Assembly (NCBI GenBank): GCA_963841455.1
Contig: CAWJCU010000009.1
Location: forward strand, 1-64,000
DNA from: JAWVFM01 sp963841455
GTDB lineage: Bacteria; Actinomycetota; Thermoleophilia; Solirubrobacterales; 70-9
Length of the DNA: 64,000 nt
Direction: 5' to 3'
Positions 7,987 through 17,249 of this stretch are shown here, one piece after another. The position numbers and the translations under genes were made by a program. A model generated the notes under the pieces. The model saw only the letters and a program-made list of their open reading frames with translations. It did no database searches and was not told the DNA's origin. Position 1 is the first letter of the stretch. Each line of letters starts with the position of its first letter.

Positions 7987-8703
7987 ATGAAGCGCGACGC
8001 CGCGCTGGAGTCGGTCTTCGGGCCGGTGCGGCCGCCGACGACGTTCGAGGAAACCGTCGAGCGTCTCGGGACCGCGATTCGCCTCGGGCTTCTGCCGGCA
8101 GGAAGCCAGCTGCCGCCCGAACGGAATCTCGCCGAGCAGCTCGGCATCTCCCGCTCGACCCTCCGCCAGGCGCTGACGACGCTCGTCCAGAGCGGGCACC
8201 TCGTTTCGCTTCGCGGGCGCAGCGGCGGCACCTTCGTCACCGCCGAGCCGCCCCTTGCCGAGCGTGGTGGCGAAGCCCTCAGCGACGAGGCCTGGGCGGT
8301 GCTGGACTACCGAGTCGCGATCGAGCTCGGCTCCGTGGCGCTCGCAATCGAGCGAGCACGACCCCAGGATCTGGACGGGCTCGACGCGCTCGTCGCGCGA
8401 ATGGCCGAGGCGAGCGAGTTCGAGAAGTACCGTCGCGCCGACATCCGGTTCCACATCGGGATCGCGGAGGCCGCCCGTTCGCCCAGGCTCGTCGCAGCGA
8501 TGACCGAGGTCCAGGGGCAGATGAGCGACCTCATCGCGCTCATCGCCCACCCCGAGCAGGTTCTCACGCGCTCGAACGACCAACACCGAAGGCTCGTCGG
8601 GCTGCTTCGGCGCGGCGACCGCGCCCGCGCCGCGCGACTGCTGCGCGACCACATAGAGGGGACCGAGCACATCCTTGCCGGACTCCTTCCGCGCGCGGAG
8701 TGA
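7987..8703 (+). CDS. GntR/FadR-family transcriptional regulator
   Basis: The 238-aa protein has an N-terminal winged helix (about residues 15-80) with the family signature LPPERNLAEQLGISRSTLRQAL. An all-helical FCD ligand-binding domain (about 100-230) follows, with D-x4-H (RADIRFHIGIAEA) and a later H (DQHRRLVGLL), the usual metal/organic-acid ligands. It faces the convergent glycerol-kinase-like gene and lies near the broken FAD gene and the amine operon; it probably controls one or both. A 7-bp inverted repeat at 11351-11373 is a plausible operator. Confidence 0.87.
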   Translation: MKRDAALESVFGPVRPPTTFEETVERLGTAIRLGLLPAGSQLPPERNLAEQLGISRSTLRQALTTLVQSGHLVSLRGRSGGTFVTAEPPLAERGGEALSDEAWAVLDYRVAIELGSVALAIERARPQDLDGLDALVARMAEASEFEKYRRADIRFHIGIAEAARSPRLVAAMTEVQGQMSDLIALIAHPEQVLTRSNDQHRRLVGLLRRGDRARAARLLRDHIEGTEHILAGLLPRAE

Positions 8704-8710
8704 GCGCTGA

Positions 8711-10156
8711 TCAGAGGGCGGCGGACCGCTCCACGAACGCACGCCATGCCTCGTGCTCGCGCCGGCGCCATTCGTCATCGCGCGCTGGCTCCGTCCGCTC
8801 ACCGGCCGGGACACGGTCGGCAATCTCCTCGGTCGACCGCCACAGACCGGCCCCTACGGCGGCCAGCGCGGCCGCGCCCGCGGCGGTCGCATCGACGGCG
8901 CCAGGCTGAACGGCCACGCCGCCGGCGTCGGCCTGAAGCTGAAGCAGCGTCGCGTCGCGGGTCAGACCGCCGTCGACCCGAAGGACCTCGACCCGCACCG
9001 TCTCGCGGACGGCCGCCAAGACGTCTGCGACCCGCCACGCGATCGCCTCGAGCGCCGCCCGCCCCACATGCGCCGGTCGCGAGCCCGACGTGAGGCCGGC
9101 GATGACGGCACGTGCCTCCGATTTCCACCACGGCGCCCCGACGCCGGCGAGGGCCGGCAGCACCCGTACCCCGCCCGCATCCGTAACCTCGGCGGCCAGC
9201 GCCGCGAGCTCCGGCGCGTCAGCCGCAAGGCCCATGTCTCGTGAGAGCCACTCGAGCAGCGCGCCGGCCGTGAACACACCACCGTCGATCGCCCACTCCA
9301 CCCGGCCATCGACGCGCCACGCCACAGTCGGTAGCAAGCCGCCTCCCGGGTCAGGGCGTTCGTCCCCGGCGTGCGCAAGGACGAACACGCCGGTCCCGTA
9401 GGTGGCCTTTACGAGGCCGGGCGTCACGCATCCCGCGCCCGCCAGCGCCGCCTGCTGGTCGACGCATCGGGCCCGCAGCGGCAGCTCCACCGGCCAGTCC
9501 GGGTGCTTCAGCGTTCCAAGCTCGCCGGCGGTGTCGTCGATCCGGGGGAGCGCCTGCGCCGGCACGCCGAACACCTCGAGCAGCTTGGGGTCCCAATCCG
9601 GCGCTCCGAGCTGGGTGCGCGACGCGGTCGAGGGATCGGTGGCGAAGCCCGCGCCGAGCCGGTCGCAGAGGAACGAGTCGACCGTGCCGAGCCGGGCGGT
9701 CCCGGCTTCGACCGCGCTGGCCACGGTGTCGTCGTTCTCCAGGAGCCAGGTGAGCTTGCCGGCCGAGAAATACGGGTCGAGCGGCATCCCGCTGCGCTTG
9801 CGGATCTCCTCCGCGCGGCCCTCGGCGTCCAACCGGTCGAGCACCTCCTGCGAGCGCTTGTCCTGCCACGTCACGATCGGGGTCAAGGGGCTGCCTGTCT
9901 CCGCATCCCAGGCGAGCACCGACTCGCCCTGGTGGTCGAGGCCGCAGGCCGTCACCTCGGCGCCCCCGGCGAGCAGCTCACCGACCGCGCCGACGACAGC
10001 GGCCAGAACCTCCTCGGGGTCCTGCTCGACCCATCCAGGCTGCGGATGAGAGAGGGCCTTCTCGCGGCGGGCCTCCGCCTGCGGCCGCAGATCGTCGTCG
10101 TAGAGCACCGCCTTCACGGCCGAGGTGCCCTCGTCGATGCCCAGCAGAGTGCTCAT
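8711..10156 (-). CDS. FGGY-family kinase, glycerol-kinase-like
   Basis: The 481-aa protein is a two-domain FGGY sugar kinase. The N-terminal phosphate loop is GIDEGTSAVKAV. CGLDHQGESVLAWD and IVTWQDKRS match the glycerol kinase region around the substrate Arg/Glu pair. DQQAALAGAG and KATYGTGVF mark the start of the second domain, and VDGGLTRDATLLQ the adenine site. The predicted reaction is ATP-dependent phosphorylation of glycerol or a related polyol. The ATG overlaps the stop of the FAD dehydrogenase (ATGA) and follows an AGGAGG site, so kinase and dehydrogenase were one operon. Confidence 0.82.
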   Translation of the reverse strand: MSTLLGIDEGTSAVKAVLYDDDLRPQAEARREKALSHPQPGWVEQDPEEVLAAVVGAVGELLAGGAEVTACGLDHQGESVLAWDAETGSPLTPIVTWQDKRSQEVLDRLDAEGRAEEIRKRSGMPLDPYFSAGKLTWLLENDDTVASAVEAGTARLGTVDSFLCDRLGAGFATDPSTASRTQLGAPDWDPKLLEVFGVPAQALPRIDDTAGELGTLKHPDWPVELPLRARCVDQQAALAGAGCVTPGLVKATYGTGVFVLAHAGDERPDPGGGLLPTVAWRVDGRVEWAIDGGVFTAGALLEWLSRDMGLAADAPELAALAAEVTDAGGVRVLPALAGVGAPWWKSEARAVIAGLTSGSRPAHVGRAALEAIAWRVADVLAAVRETVRVEVLRVDGGLTRDATLLQLQADAGGVAVQPGAVDATAAGAAALAAVGAGLWRSTEEIADRVPAGERTEPARDDEWRRREHEAWRAFVERSAAL

Positions 10157-11288
10157 GCCAACCTCCTGTATTCAGCCGTTCGCCGCCACCATGGAGCCGC
10201 CGAAGCCAGCGGTTCCCCGGGCTCGAGCGGCTCCTCCTCCCCCAGTCGAGCCCGAGGCCCTGCGCGATCCCGACGACCCGCTCGGCAATCGCAAGCGAGG
10301 CCGTGAGCCCCGTGGAGCGGATCGCCGCCACGTTCACGAGTCTCTCGCACGCGCGCGAGGTACCGATCACGTAATTGGCGCCCGCCCGCCCGGCGGGCCG
10401 CAGGCCCGCGTACGAGGCGATCGGCTTCATCCTTCAAGCTCGGGCAGGACGCGCCGCGGCCTTGGGCAGGATCTCGCGGGCCGCCTCGGGGCGCACCGAC
10501 CAATCGCCTCGATCCTCCTGGTCGTGCGCCGTCGGGCCGGCGGCCACCTTGCCGTCGAGCGTCGGGAAGACGAGAACGCCCTTCGTGCCCTTCTCCGGCA
10601 CCGGCAGGAGGACCCGTTCGAGGGCCCCTCCTGCGGGCGGGTCGAAGACCAGGAACTCGCCCTTGCGCGGGTAGACGTCGAATGTGTCGTCGCCGGCGGA
10701 CCGCGCGACTTCGCCGGCGCCGAGGCCTGCGCAGTTGAGGGCGAGAGGAGCAGCCGAGGGTCTCGCCGGCTTCGCCGCCCACGGCGAGGCCGGCGTCGCT
10801 ACGTCGGACGGCGGCGACCCTGAAACCCGGGCGCAACTCTCGGCTCCGTGGCGTCGGGCGGCTTCCGCCAGGCCGAGCGTGAACGCGACCGGGTCGGTCA
10901 CAGACTCCCCGGGGACGGCGAGCGCGCCATCGTCGCCGAGCGACGCCTCGACCCCGTTGCGCCGCGCGTTCTCGGCCAGGGCCGCTACCGCCTTCCGCTG
11001 GCGCTCGTCGCCGGCCGCATGACGGCGCCGCACCGGATCACCGGCGTCCGGAGGGCGTCGAGCAACGGGTCGCGGAGCTCCGCCGCACGGAGGATCAGCT
11101 CCGTCTCGAGCTCGCCCGGGCGGCGAGTCGAACCCCGTGTGGAGGATGCCCGAGTTCGTCCCGCTGGCCGCAAGCCCGGGTTCCGGCTCGGCCTCGAGGA
11201 GCGTCACCGAAACGCCTCGCCTCGCCAGCGCCAGCGCGGTCGCGCACCCGACCACGCCGGCGCCAATGACGGCGACCTCAGCGTCCAT
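10153..11288 (-). pseudogene. FAD-dependent GlpA/LhgO-like dehydrogenase, multiply frameshifted
   Basis: The N-terminus (ATG 11288) has a perfect FAD-binding start, VIGAGVVGCATALALARRG, followed by SGTNSGILHTGFD, typical of anaerobic glycerol-3-phosphate or L-2-hydroxyglutarate dehydrogenases. Homology then moves between frames at about 11130, 11005, 10835, 10760, 10457 and 10432, resuming recognisably each time (RCGAVMRP, AGLGAGEVARS, VYPRKGEFLVFD, ASYAGLRPAG, IRSTGLTASLAIAERV). The last codons overlap the kinase start as ATGA. With at least six shifts the gene is non-functional as written. The intact flanking motifs suggest recent decay or, more likely, sequence error. Pairing with the kinase suggests polyol-3-phosphate oxidation. 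Confidence 0.75.
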
Positions 11289-11350
11289 TGAGCGCCGGGA
11301 TCGACACGCGTCCACGCGGAGCGATATGGTCGCGGCATCCATAGGTTGGA

Positions 11351-11373
11351 TCATCACACCATTCCAGTGATGA
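11351..11373. promoter_or_regulatory. candidate operator: TCATCAC-N9-GTGATGA
   Basis: A perfect 7-bp inverted repeat with a 9-nt spacer lies in the only intergenic region between the FAD/kinase genes (minus) and the permease operon (plus). It is 35 nt before the GTG at 11408. A GntR/FadR regulator is encoded 3 kb away. The binding partner is inferred. Confidence 0.45.
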
Positions 11374-11407
11374 GGCTGTCCATCGCACCCGGAGGAGGAG
11401 GTTCGAC

Positions 11408-11467
11408 GTGGCGGAGGATCTAGGACGCGCGGAGCCGGCTACAACCGGCGAAGCGGCGGCCGGCTAG
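11408..11467 (+). other. 19-codon ORF in frame with the permease, ending in TAG
   Basis: GTG 11408 follows a GGAGGAGG ribosome site (within 11392-11400) and encodes 19 residues (MAEDLGRAEPATTGEAAAG) before TAG at 11465-11467. The next codons, CCG then ATG 11471, continue in the same frame into the permease. Either this is a leader peptide or the real permease start is 11408 and the TAG replaces a sense codon such as CAG. Confidence 0.45.
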
Positions 11468-11470
11468 CCG

Positions 11471-13020
11471 ATGGGCGCGGACGAGCAGCGGCTCGCCGAC
11501 ATGGGCTACAAGCAGGAGCTGTCGCGCGGATGGAGCGCGTTCACCAACTTCGCGATCTCGTTCACGATCATCTCCGTCCTCGCGGGGACGTTCACCACCT
11601 TCGCCTTCGCGTGGCAGAACGGCGGCCCGATCGCGGTCTCGATCGGCTGGCCCATTCTCTGCTTCTTCGTCCTCATGGTGGCCTTCTCGATGGCCGAGCT
11701 GACGTCGAGGTACCCGACCGCGGGCGGCCCTTACTGGTGGGCGAACGACCTGGGCGGCAAGGGTTGGAGCTGGATGACCGGCTGGTTCAACATCGTCGGC
11801 CTAATCGGCATCGTCGCCTCCGTGGCCTACGGGTGCGCCTTCTTCCTCTTCACCCTGCTCCAGCTCTACGGCCTGAATATCCTTGGCATCAACTTCGGCG
11901 ACACCCAGCATGTCCTCTCCGAGACCTGGCTGCTGTTCTTCATCATCCTCGCGCTCTACACGCTGGTCAACATCTTCGCCGACCGGTTCCTGGCGCTGAT
12001 GAACAACATCTCGGTCGGCTGGCACCTGCTCGGCGTCGCGGTCATCATCGCGATCCTGATCTTCGTCCCCGACCATCACCAGAGCGCCAGCTTCGTCTTC
12101 ACCCACAAGATCAACAACAACGGCGCCTTCGGAGGGTCCACCACCGCGCTCGGCTTCTGGCTCTTCGTGCTTCCTGTCGGCTTCCTGCTGACGATGTACA
12201 CCCAGACCGGCTACGACGCCTCAGCGCACACGGCCGAGGAGACGCGCGGTGCGGCCAAGGCCGCGGCGCAGGGCGTCTGGCGTTCGGTCTTCTGGTCCGC
12301 CGTGATCGGCTGGTTCGTGTTGCTGGCGTTCCTATTCGCGGCCATCCACCCGGGCGCGGTGAGCGAGCGCCGGAGGGTTCTCCGGTGCGGTCTTCACCTC
12401 GGCGCTCGACTCCTGGGCGGCGAAGCTCGTGATCCTGATCGCGACGGTCGGGCAGTTCTTCTGCGGCGCGGCCGGGCTCACCAGCGCCTCGCGGACGTGG
12501 TACGCGTTCTCGCGCGACCGCGGGATGCCGGGCTGGTGGCTGTTCCGCCGGGTCAATCGCGACAAGGTCCCGTTCAACGCCGTCATGGGCGTCTCGTTCT
12601 TCTCGCTCGTGATCGCAATCCCGGCCTTGTTCGGAAAGAACGACATCCCATTCGCGTTCTTCGCGATCACCGGCATCTGCACGGTGGGCCTCTACCTCGC
12701 CTACATCATTCCGGTGTACCTGAGGCTGCGAAAGGGGGACGCCTTCGAGGTCGGGCCCTGGAACCTCGGTCGCCGCTACAAGCTGGTGAACACCCTCGCG
12801 ATCATCTTCGTCGATGCTGGTCGTGTTCGCCCTCGACCTGCCCTATGCGCCGGCCGGGCTACCTTGGAACAACGGCTTCGACGCCTCGCTGGTCAACTAC
12901 ACGCCGCTCGCAATCCTCATCCCGCTGATCTTCGGCGTCTGGTACCTCGTGTCCGCAAAGGACAAGTACCAAGGCCCCGTCCGCACCCTCGAGGAGGACG
13001 AGGTGACGGCGGACGTATGA
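11471..13020 (+). CDS. APC-superfamily amine/amino-acid permease (two +1 interruptions)
   Basis: The product is about 515 aa with roughly 12 TM segments when read through. The N-terminal consensus ADMGYKQELSRGWSAFTNFA and the TM3-region AELTSRYPTAGGPYWWA are typical of the APC amino-acid/choline permease group. Reading must shift +1 near 12372 (VSER then GFSGAVF) and near 12813 (IIFV then MLVVFALD), with conserved sequence on both sides. It lies 8 nt before the GS-like gene, so it probably imports the amine that the operon glutamylates. The true N-terminus may begin at 11408. Confidence 0.82.
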
Positions 13021-13027
13021 GCGGGCC

Positions 13028-14419
13028 GTGAGCGCCGAAACGCCAGGCGGGCCCGGCGGCACCGCCGGGATGCTCTCGCTCGACGACCTACGAGCGGCGG
13101 CGAAGGACGGGACGATCGACAATGTCGTCACCGCCTTCACCGACATGCAGGGGCGGCTCGTCGGGAAGCGGATCCAGATCGAGTACTTCCTCGACGAGGT
13201 GACCGAACACGGCGTCGAGGGCTGTAACTACCTGCTCGCCCTCGACATGGAGATGGAGCCGCTTCCCGGCTACGAGATGGCGAACTGGGAGGGCGGCTAC
13301 GGCGACTTCGCGATCGTCCCCGACATGGCGACGTTGCGGCGGATCCCGTGGCTCGATCGCACGGCCATGGTCCTCTGCGACATCGCCAACCACGACGGCT
13401 CCCCCACCGTCGCCTCGCCCCGTCAGGTCCTGATCGCCCAGTACGAGCGGGCGGCAGAGATGGGCTACACGCCGTACATGGCCTCCGAGCTCGAGTTCTT
13501 CCTCTTCAAGGAGAGCTATGCCGAGGCGCACGAGAAGGGCTACGAGAACCTCACCCCGACGATCCCCTACATCCTCGACTACCACATCCTCGCCACGACA
13601 ATGGACGAGCAGTACGTCGGCCCGATCCGCCGCGGCATGCAGGGCGCCGGTATCCCGATCGAGTTTTCGAAGGGCGAGGCCTGGTACGGCCAGCACGAGA
13701 TCAACGTCCGCTACGCGGATGCCATCACCTCGGCCGATCGCCACACGATCTACAAGAACGGGGTCAAGGAGATCGCGTTCCTGAACGGGATCTCGGCATC
13801 GTTCATGGCGAAGACCTCGGAGAAGGACATCGGGAGCTCCTGCCATGTCCACTCGAGCCTCGTCGGTGGCGACGGCAAGAGCGTCTTCGTGGACTCGGAG
13901 GGCGAGGAGACCGACGTCTTCCGCAGCTACCTCGGCGGACTTCGCGATCACATCCGCGAGCTCGCGCTCTTCATCGCGCCCTCGATCAACTCCTACAAGC
14001 GCTACTCCGCCGAGAGCTGGGCCCCCACCTCGATCTCGTGGGGCCGCGACAACCGCACCTGCGGCTTCCGGGTGGTCGGCCACGGACAGTCGAGGCGCGC
14101 CGAGTGCCGCATCCCCGGCGCCGACGCCAACCCCTACCTCGCCTTCGCGGCGCTCCTCGCCGCCGGTCTCGACGGGATCGAGAACAACACGGATCCAGGG
14201 CCGGAGCTCAAGGGCAACGCCTACGAGGCGGGTGAGGCGGAGCCGTTCCCCTCGTCGCTCCGGGAGGCGGTCGACAACTGGGGGGACAGCGACTTCGCGC
14301 GCAAGGCATTCGGCGACGCCGTCCACAAGCACTACCTGAACTACGGGCGGACCGAGCAGCGCCTCTTCGACGAGGCCGTCACCGACTACGAGCGGCGGCG
14401 GATGTTCGAACGCGGTTGA
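13028..14419 (+). CDS. glutamine-synthetase-family enzyme, gamma-glutamylamine synthetase type
   Basis: The 463-aa protein is full-length for the GlnA/PuuA/GlnT family. The N-terminal beta-grasp includes TDMQGRLVGKRI. Catalytic-domain motifs are ASELEFFLF, GQHEINVRYADA, SSCHVHSSL (nucleotide-site His), NSYKRY, and GRDNRTCGFRV followed by ECRIPGADANPYLA. The adenylylation-loop Tyr motif of true GS-I is not evident at the C-terminus. Context (permease, PuuD, aldehyde dehydrogenase) argues for ATP-dependent gamma-glutamylation of an imported amine rather than ammonia assimilation. GTG 13028 follows the permease stop by 7 nt. Confidence 0.88.
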   Translation: MSAETPGGPGGTAGMLSLDDLRAAAKDGTIDNVVTAFTDMQGRLVGKRIQIEYFLDEVTEHGVEGCNYLLALDMEMEPLPGYEMANWEGGYGDFAIVPDMATLRRIPWLDRTAMVLCDIANHDGSPTVASPRQVLIAQYERAAEMGYTPYMASELEFFLFKESYAEAHEKGYENLTPTIPYILDYHILATTMDEQYVGPIRRGMQGAGIPIEFSKGEAWYGQHEINVRYADAITSADRHTIYKNGVKEIAFLNGISASFMAKTSEKDIGSSCHVHSSLVGGDGKSVFVDSEGEETDVFRSYLGGLRDHIRELALFIAPSINSYKRYSAESWAPTSISWGRDNRTCGFRVVGHGQSRRAECRIPGADANPYLAFAALLAAGLDGIENNTDPGPELKGNAYEAGEAEPFPSSLREAVDNWGDSDFARKAFGDAVHKHYLNYGRTEQRLFDEAVTDYERRRMFERG

Positions 14420-15141
14420 GCCGGCCCGCGGTCGGGATCTGCGCCGCGCTCGACCGGGCCGTCCGCGGGCCGTGGGACGAAGAGGTCGCCTTTGTCCAGC
14501 GCACCTACGTCGCGGCGGTGCAGCGCGCTGGCGCGATCGCGCTCCTGCTGCCGCCCGATAAGACCGCGGCGAGCGATCCGCGGGACTGGCTCGATCGTCT
14601 CGACGCCGTGCTTTTCGCCGGGGGCGCTGACATCGACCCGGGCTCCTACGGCGCCGAGCGCGTCCCCGAGATGGCCGCTACCTGGCCCGAGCGCGATCGA
14701 TTCGAGCTCGCGCTCGCCCGTGGCGCGCTCGAAGGCGAGATGCCGGTCCTCGGAGTCTGCCGGGGGATGCAGCTCCTGAACACCGCCCGGGGCGGGACGT
14801 TGGTCCAGCACCTGCCCGACGTCGTGGGCCACGAGCATCACCGCACGAAGCCCGGGTTCTTCGGCGAGCATGAGGTCCGTCTGGAGGCCGCATCCCTTGC
14901 GGCGAGGGCCGTTGGCGCGGAGCGCACGTCGGTGAAGTCGCACCACCATCAGGGCGTCGATCGCCTCGGCGACGGCGTCGTCGCAAGTGGATGGGCCGTG
15001 GAGGACGGCGTCATCGAGGCGATCGAGCTGCCCGAGCGCGAGGGCTATGCGCTGGGGGTCCTCTGGCACCCCGAGGAGGACCGGGAGAGCCGGGTGATCG
15101 GGTCGGTCGTAGCCGCGGCGCGAGCGGAGGTCGCGGCGTGA
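14416..15141 (+). CDS. PuuD-type gamma-glutamyl amide hydrolase (class I GATase fold)
   Basis: The 241-aa protein has the peptidase C26 layout. AVLFAGGADIDP is the oxyanion strand, GVCRGMQLLN holds the nucleophile Cys, and VLWHPEED the catalytic His-Glu pair. In PuuD this enzyme frees glutamate from gamma-glutamyl-GABA. The TTG start overlaps the GS stop (TTGA). Its position after the GS-like gene supports a glutamylated-amine route. Confidence 0.87.
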   Translation: MSRPAVGICAALDRAVRGPWDEEVAFVQRTYVAAVQRAGAIALLLPPDKTAASDPRDWLDRLDAVLFAGGADIDPGSYGAERVPEMAATWPERDRFELALARGALEGEMPVLGVCRGMQLLNTARGGTLVQHLPDVVGHEHHRTKPGFFGEHEVRLEAASLAARAVGAERTSVKSHHHQGVDRLGDGVVASGWAVEDGVIEAIELPEREGYALGVLWHPEEDRESRVIGSVVAAARAEVAA

Positions 15142-16499
15142 TCACCGTCTTGGAGCCGGCGACCGGTGCGCCGCTCGCCGAGCTGCCCGACGCTGGGGCC
15201 CAGGACGTGGACGCCGCGGTCGAGCGCGCGAAGGGCGCCTTCCCGGCGTGGCGGGCGGTGACCCCGGCCGAGAGGTCGCAGGTGATGCACCGCCTCGCAG
15301 ACGCCCTCGAGAAGCGCGCCGAGGATCTCGCGACCCTCGAGGCCCGGAACGCGGGCAAGCCGATCGCCGACGCCCGCGGCGAGATGGGGATGGTCGTGGC
15401 GACGTTCCGCTACTACGCCGGAGCGCCGGAGCGGCTCCTCGGGCAGACGATCCCCGTCGCCGGCGGGGTCGACATGACGTTCCGAGAGCCGCTCGGCGTC
15501 GTCGGGCTGATCGTGCCCTGGAACTTCCCGCTGGTGATCGCCTCCTGGAAGGTCGCGCCGGCGCTCGCGGCCGGCAACACAGTCGTGCTGAAGCCGGCGG
15601 CGCTAACGCCGCTCACCGCGCTCGAGCTGGAGACGATCGCCGTCGACGCCGGCCTGCCGGCGGGCGTGCTGAACGTGGTCGCCGGCCCCGGAAGCGTGTG
15701 CGGGCAGCGGCTCGTCGACCATGCCGACGTGGCGAAGATCGCCTTCACGGGGTCCACCGAGGTCGGGCGCGAGATAGCCGCACGAGCCGCCGCGACGATC
15801 AAACGGGTGACCCTCGAGCTGGGCGGCAAGTCCGCCAACGTGGTGTTCGCCGACGCCGACCTCGACGCCGCTGCCGCTGCCGCCCCGATGGCCGTGTTCG
15901 CGAACGCCGGCCAGGACTGCTGCGCGCGCTCGAGGATCCTGGTGGAGCGCTCCGCGCTTGATGACTTCATGGCCGCGCTCGAGCGGGAGGTGACCGCGAT
16001 CCGGGTCGGGGACCCGCTCGATGAGAGCACCCAGATGGGCCCGCTGATCTCGGCCGAGCGCCTGGAGGAGGTCGGCTCCTACGTCGACGACGGCGCCCCG
16101 GTCGCGTTCCGCGGCGCGGCGCCGGAGAAGCCGGGCTTCTGGTTTCCCCCCACGGTCCTCGCCCCGGTCTCGAACGACGACCGGGCCGCACGCGAGGAGA
16201 TCTTCGGGCCCGTCGCCTGCGTTATCCCGTTCGAGGGTGAGCACGAGGCCGTCTCGATCGCGAACGACACGATCTACGGCCTCTCGGGGTCGGTGTGGAC
16301 GTGTGACGGAGCAAAGGCTCTGCGGGTCGCTCGAGCGATGGAGACGGGTGTGATCTCGATCAACTCGAACACGTCGGTGCGCGTCTCGACTCCATTCGGA
16401 GGCTTCAAGCAGTCCGGCGTTGGCCGCGAGCTCGGCCCCGACGCACTCGAGCACTACACAGAGGTCAAGAACGTCTACGTGGCGACGGAGAAGGCCTAG
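15138..16499 (+). CDS. NAD(P)-dependent aldehyde dehydrogenase
   Basis: The product is 453 aa and starts at GTG 15138, overlapping the previous stop as GTGA. ALDH landmarks are PWNFPL (cofactor Asn), AFTGSTEVG, LELGGKSANVV (general-base Glu), the catalytic Cys in NAGQDCCARSR, and EEIFGPV. The C-terminal dimerisation strand ends near VKNVYVATEKA. In the operon it should oxidise the aldehyde produced from the glutamylated amine (PuuC/GabD-like step). I see no separate amine oxidase or aminotransferase for the preceding step, so that activity may be elsewhere. Confidence 0.9.
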   Translation: MITVLEPATGAPLAELPDAGAQDVDAAVERAKGAFPAWRAVTPAERSQVMHRLADALEKRAEDLATLEARNAGKPIADARGEMGMVVATFRYYAGAPERLLGQTIPVAGGVDMTFREPLGVVGLIVPWNFPLVIASWKVAPALAAGNTVVLKPAALTPLTALELETIAVDAGLPAGVLNVVAGPGSVCGQRLVDHADVAKIAFTGSTEVGREIAARAAATIKRVTLELGGKSANVVFADADLDAAAAAAPMAVFANAGQDCCARSRILVERSALDDFMAALEREVTAIRVGDPLDESTQMGPLISAERLEEVGSYVDDGAPVAFRGAAPEKPGFWFPPTVLAPVSNDDRAAREEIFGPVACVIPFEGEHEAVSIANDTIYGLSGSVWTCDGAKALRVARAMETGVISINSNTSVRVSTPFGGFKQSGVGRELGPDALEHYTEVKNVYVATEKA

Positions 16500-17246
16500 A
16501 TGGCTGGGCGGCTTGACGGCAAGGTCTGCGTGATCACGGGCGCGGCGAGCGGGATCGGCGCGACCGCGGCGCGCCTCTTCGCGACCGAGGGCGCGAAGGT
16601 CGTGGGCGTCGACCTCGCCGACGGTGCCGAGGGCGAGGTGACCATCGCGGCCGACGTCAGCGACGAGGAGCAGGTCAAGGCCATGTACGAGCGCGCCCGC
16701 GAGGAGCTCGGGCGCATCGACGTGCTCTTCAACAACGCCGGCATCAACCCCACCGACGACACGTCGGTGCTCGACACCACCCTCGAGGCGTGGGAGCGAG
16801 TCCAGGACGTGAACCTGCGGAGCGTGTTCCTGTGCTGCAAGCACGGCATTCCGCACCTCCTCCAGGCCGGCGGTGGCTCGGTCATCAACACCGCGTCTTT
16901 CGTGGCCGTTATGGGCGCAGCGGTCTCACAGATCTCCTACACGGCGTCCAAGGGCGGCGTCCTCGCCCTCTCGCGCGAGCTGGGGGTGGAGTTCGCCCGT
17001 CGGCGCGTGCGGGTGAACGCCCTCTGCCCCGGCCCCGTCAACACGCCGCTTCTCCAAGAGCTCTTCGCATGCGATCCCCAGAAGGCCGCGCTCCGTCTGG
17101 TCCACCTGCCGATGGGCCGCTTCGCGGAAGCTGAGGAGATCGCCCGCGCAGCGCTCTTCCTCGCGAGCGACGAGAGCTCATACGTCACCGCCTCGACGTT
17201 TCTCGTCGACGGGGGCCTCTCGGCTGCCTACGTCACGCCCGAGTAG
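16500..17246 (+). CDS. short-chain dehydrogenase/reductase
   Basis: The 248-aa classical SDR has TGAASGIG (cofactor loop), NNAG at about residue 79, catalytic Ser (INTASF region) and YTASKGG (Tyr-x3-Lys). The terminal SSYVTASTFLVDGG is conserved. The acidic residue after beta-2 (GVDLAD) suggests NAD preference. Its ATG directly abuts the ALDH stop, so it is the last gene of the amine operon. Substrate unknown. Confidence 0.88.
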   Translation: MAGRLDGKVCVITGAASGIGATAARLFATEGAKVVGVDLADGAEGEVTIAADVSDEEQVKAMYERAREELGRIDVLFNNAGINPTDDTSVLDTTLEAWERVQDVNLRSVFLCCKHGIPHLLQAGGGSVINTASFVAVMGAAVSQISYTASKGGVLALSRELGVEFARRRVRVNALCPGPVNTPLLQELFACDPQKAALRLVHLPMGRFAEAEEIARAALFLASDESSYVTASTFLVDGGLSAAYVTPE

Positions 17247-17249
17247 GCG

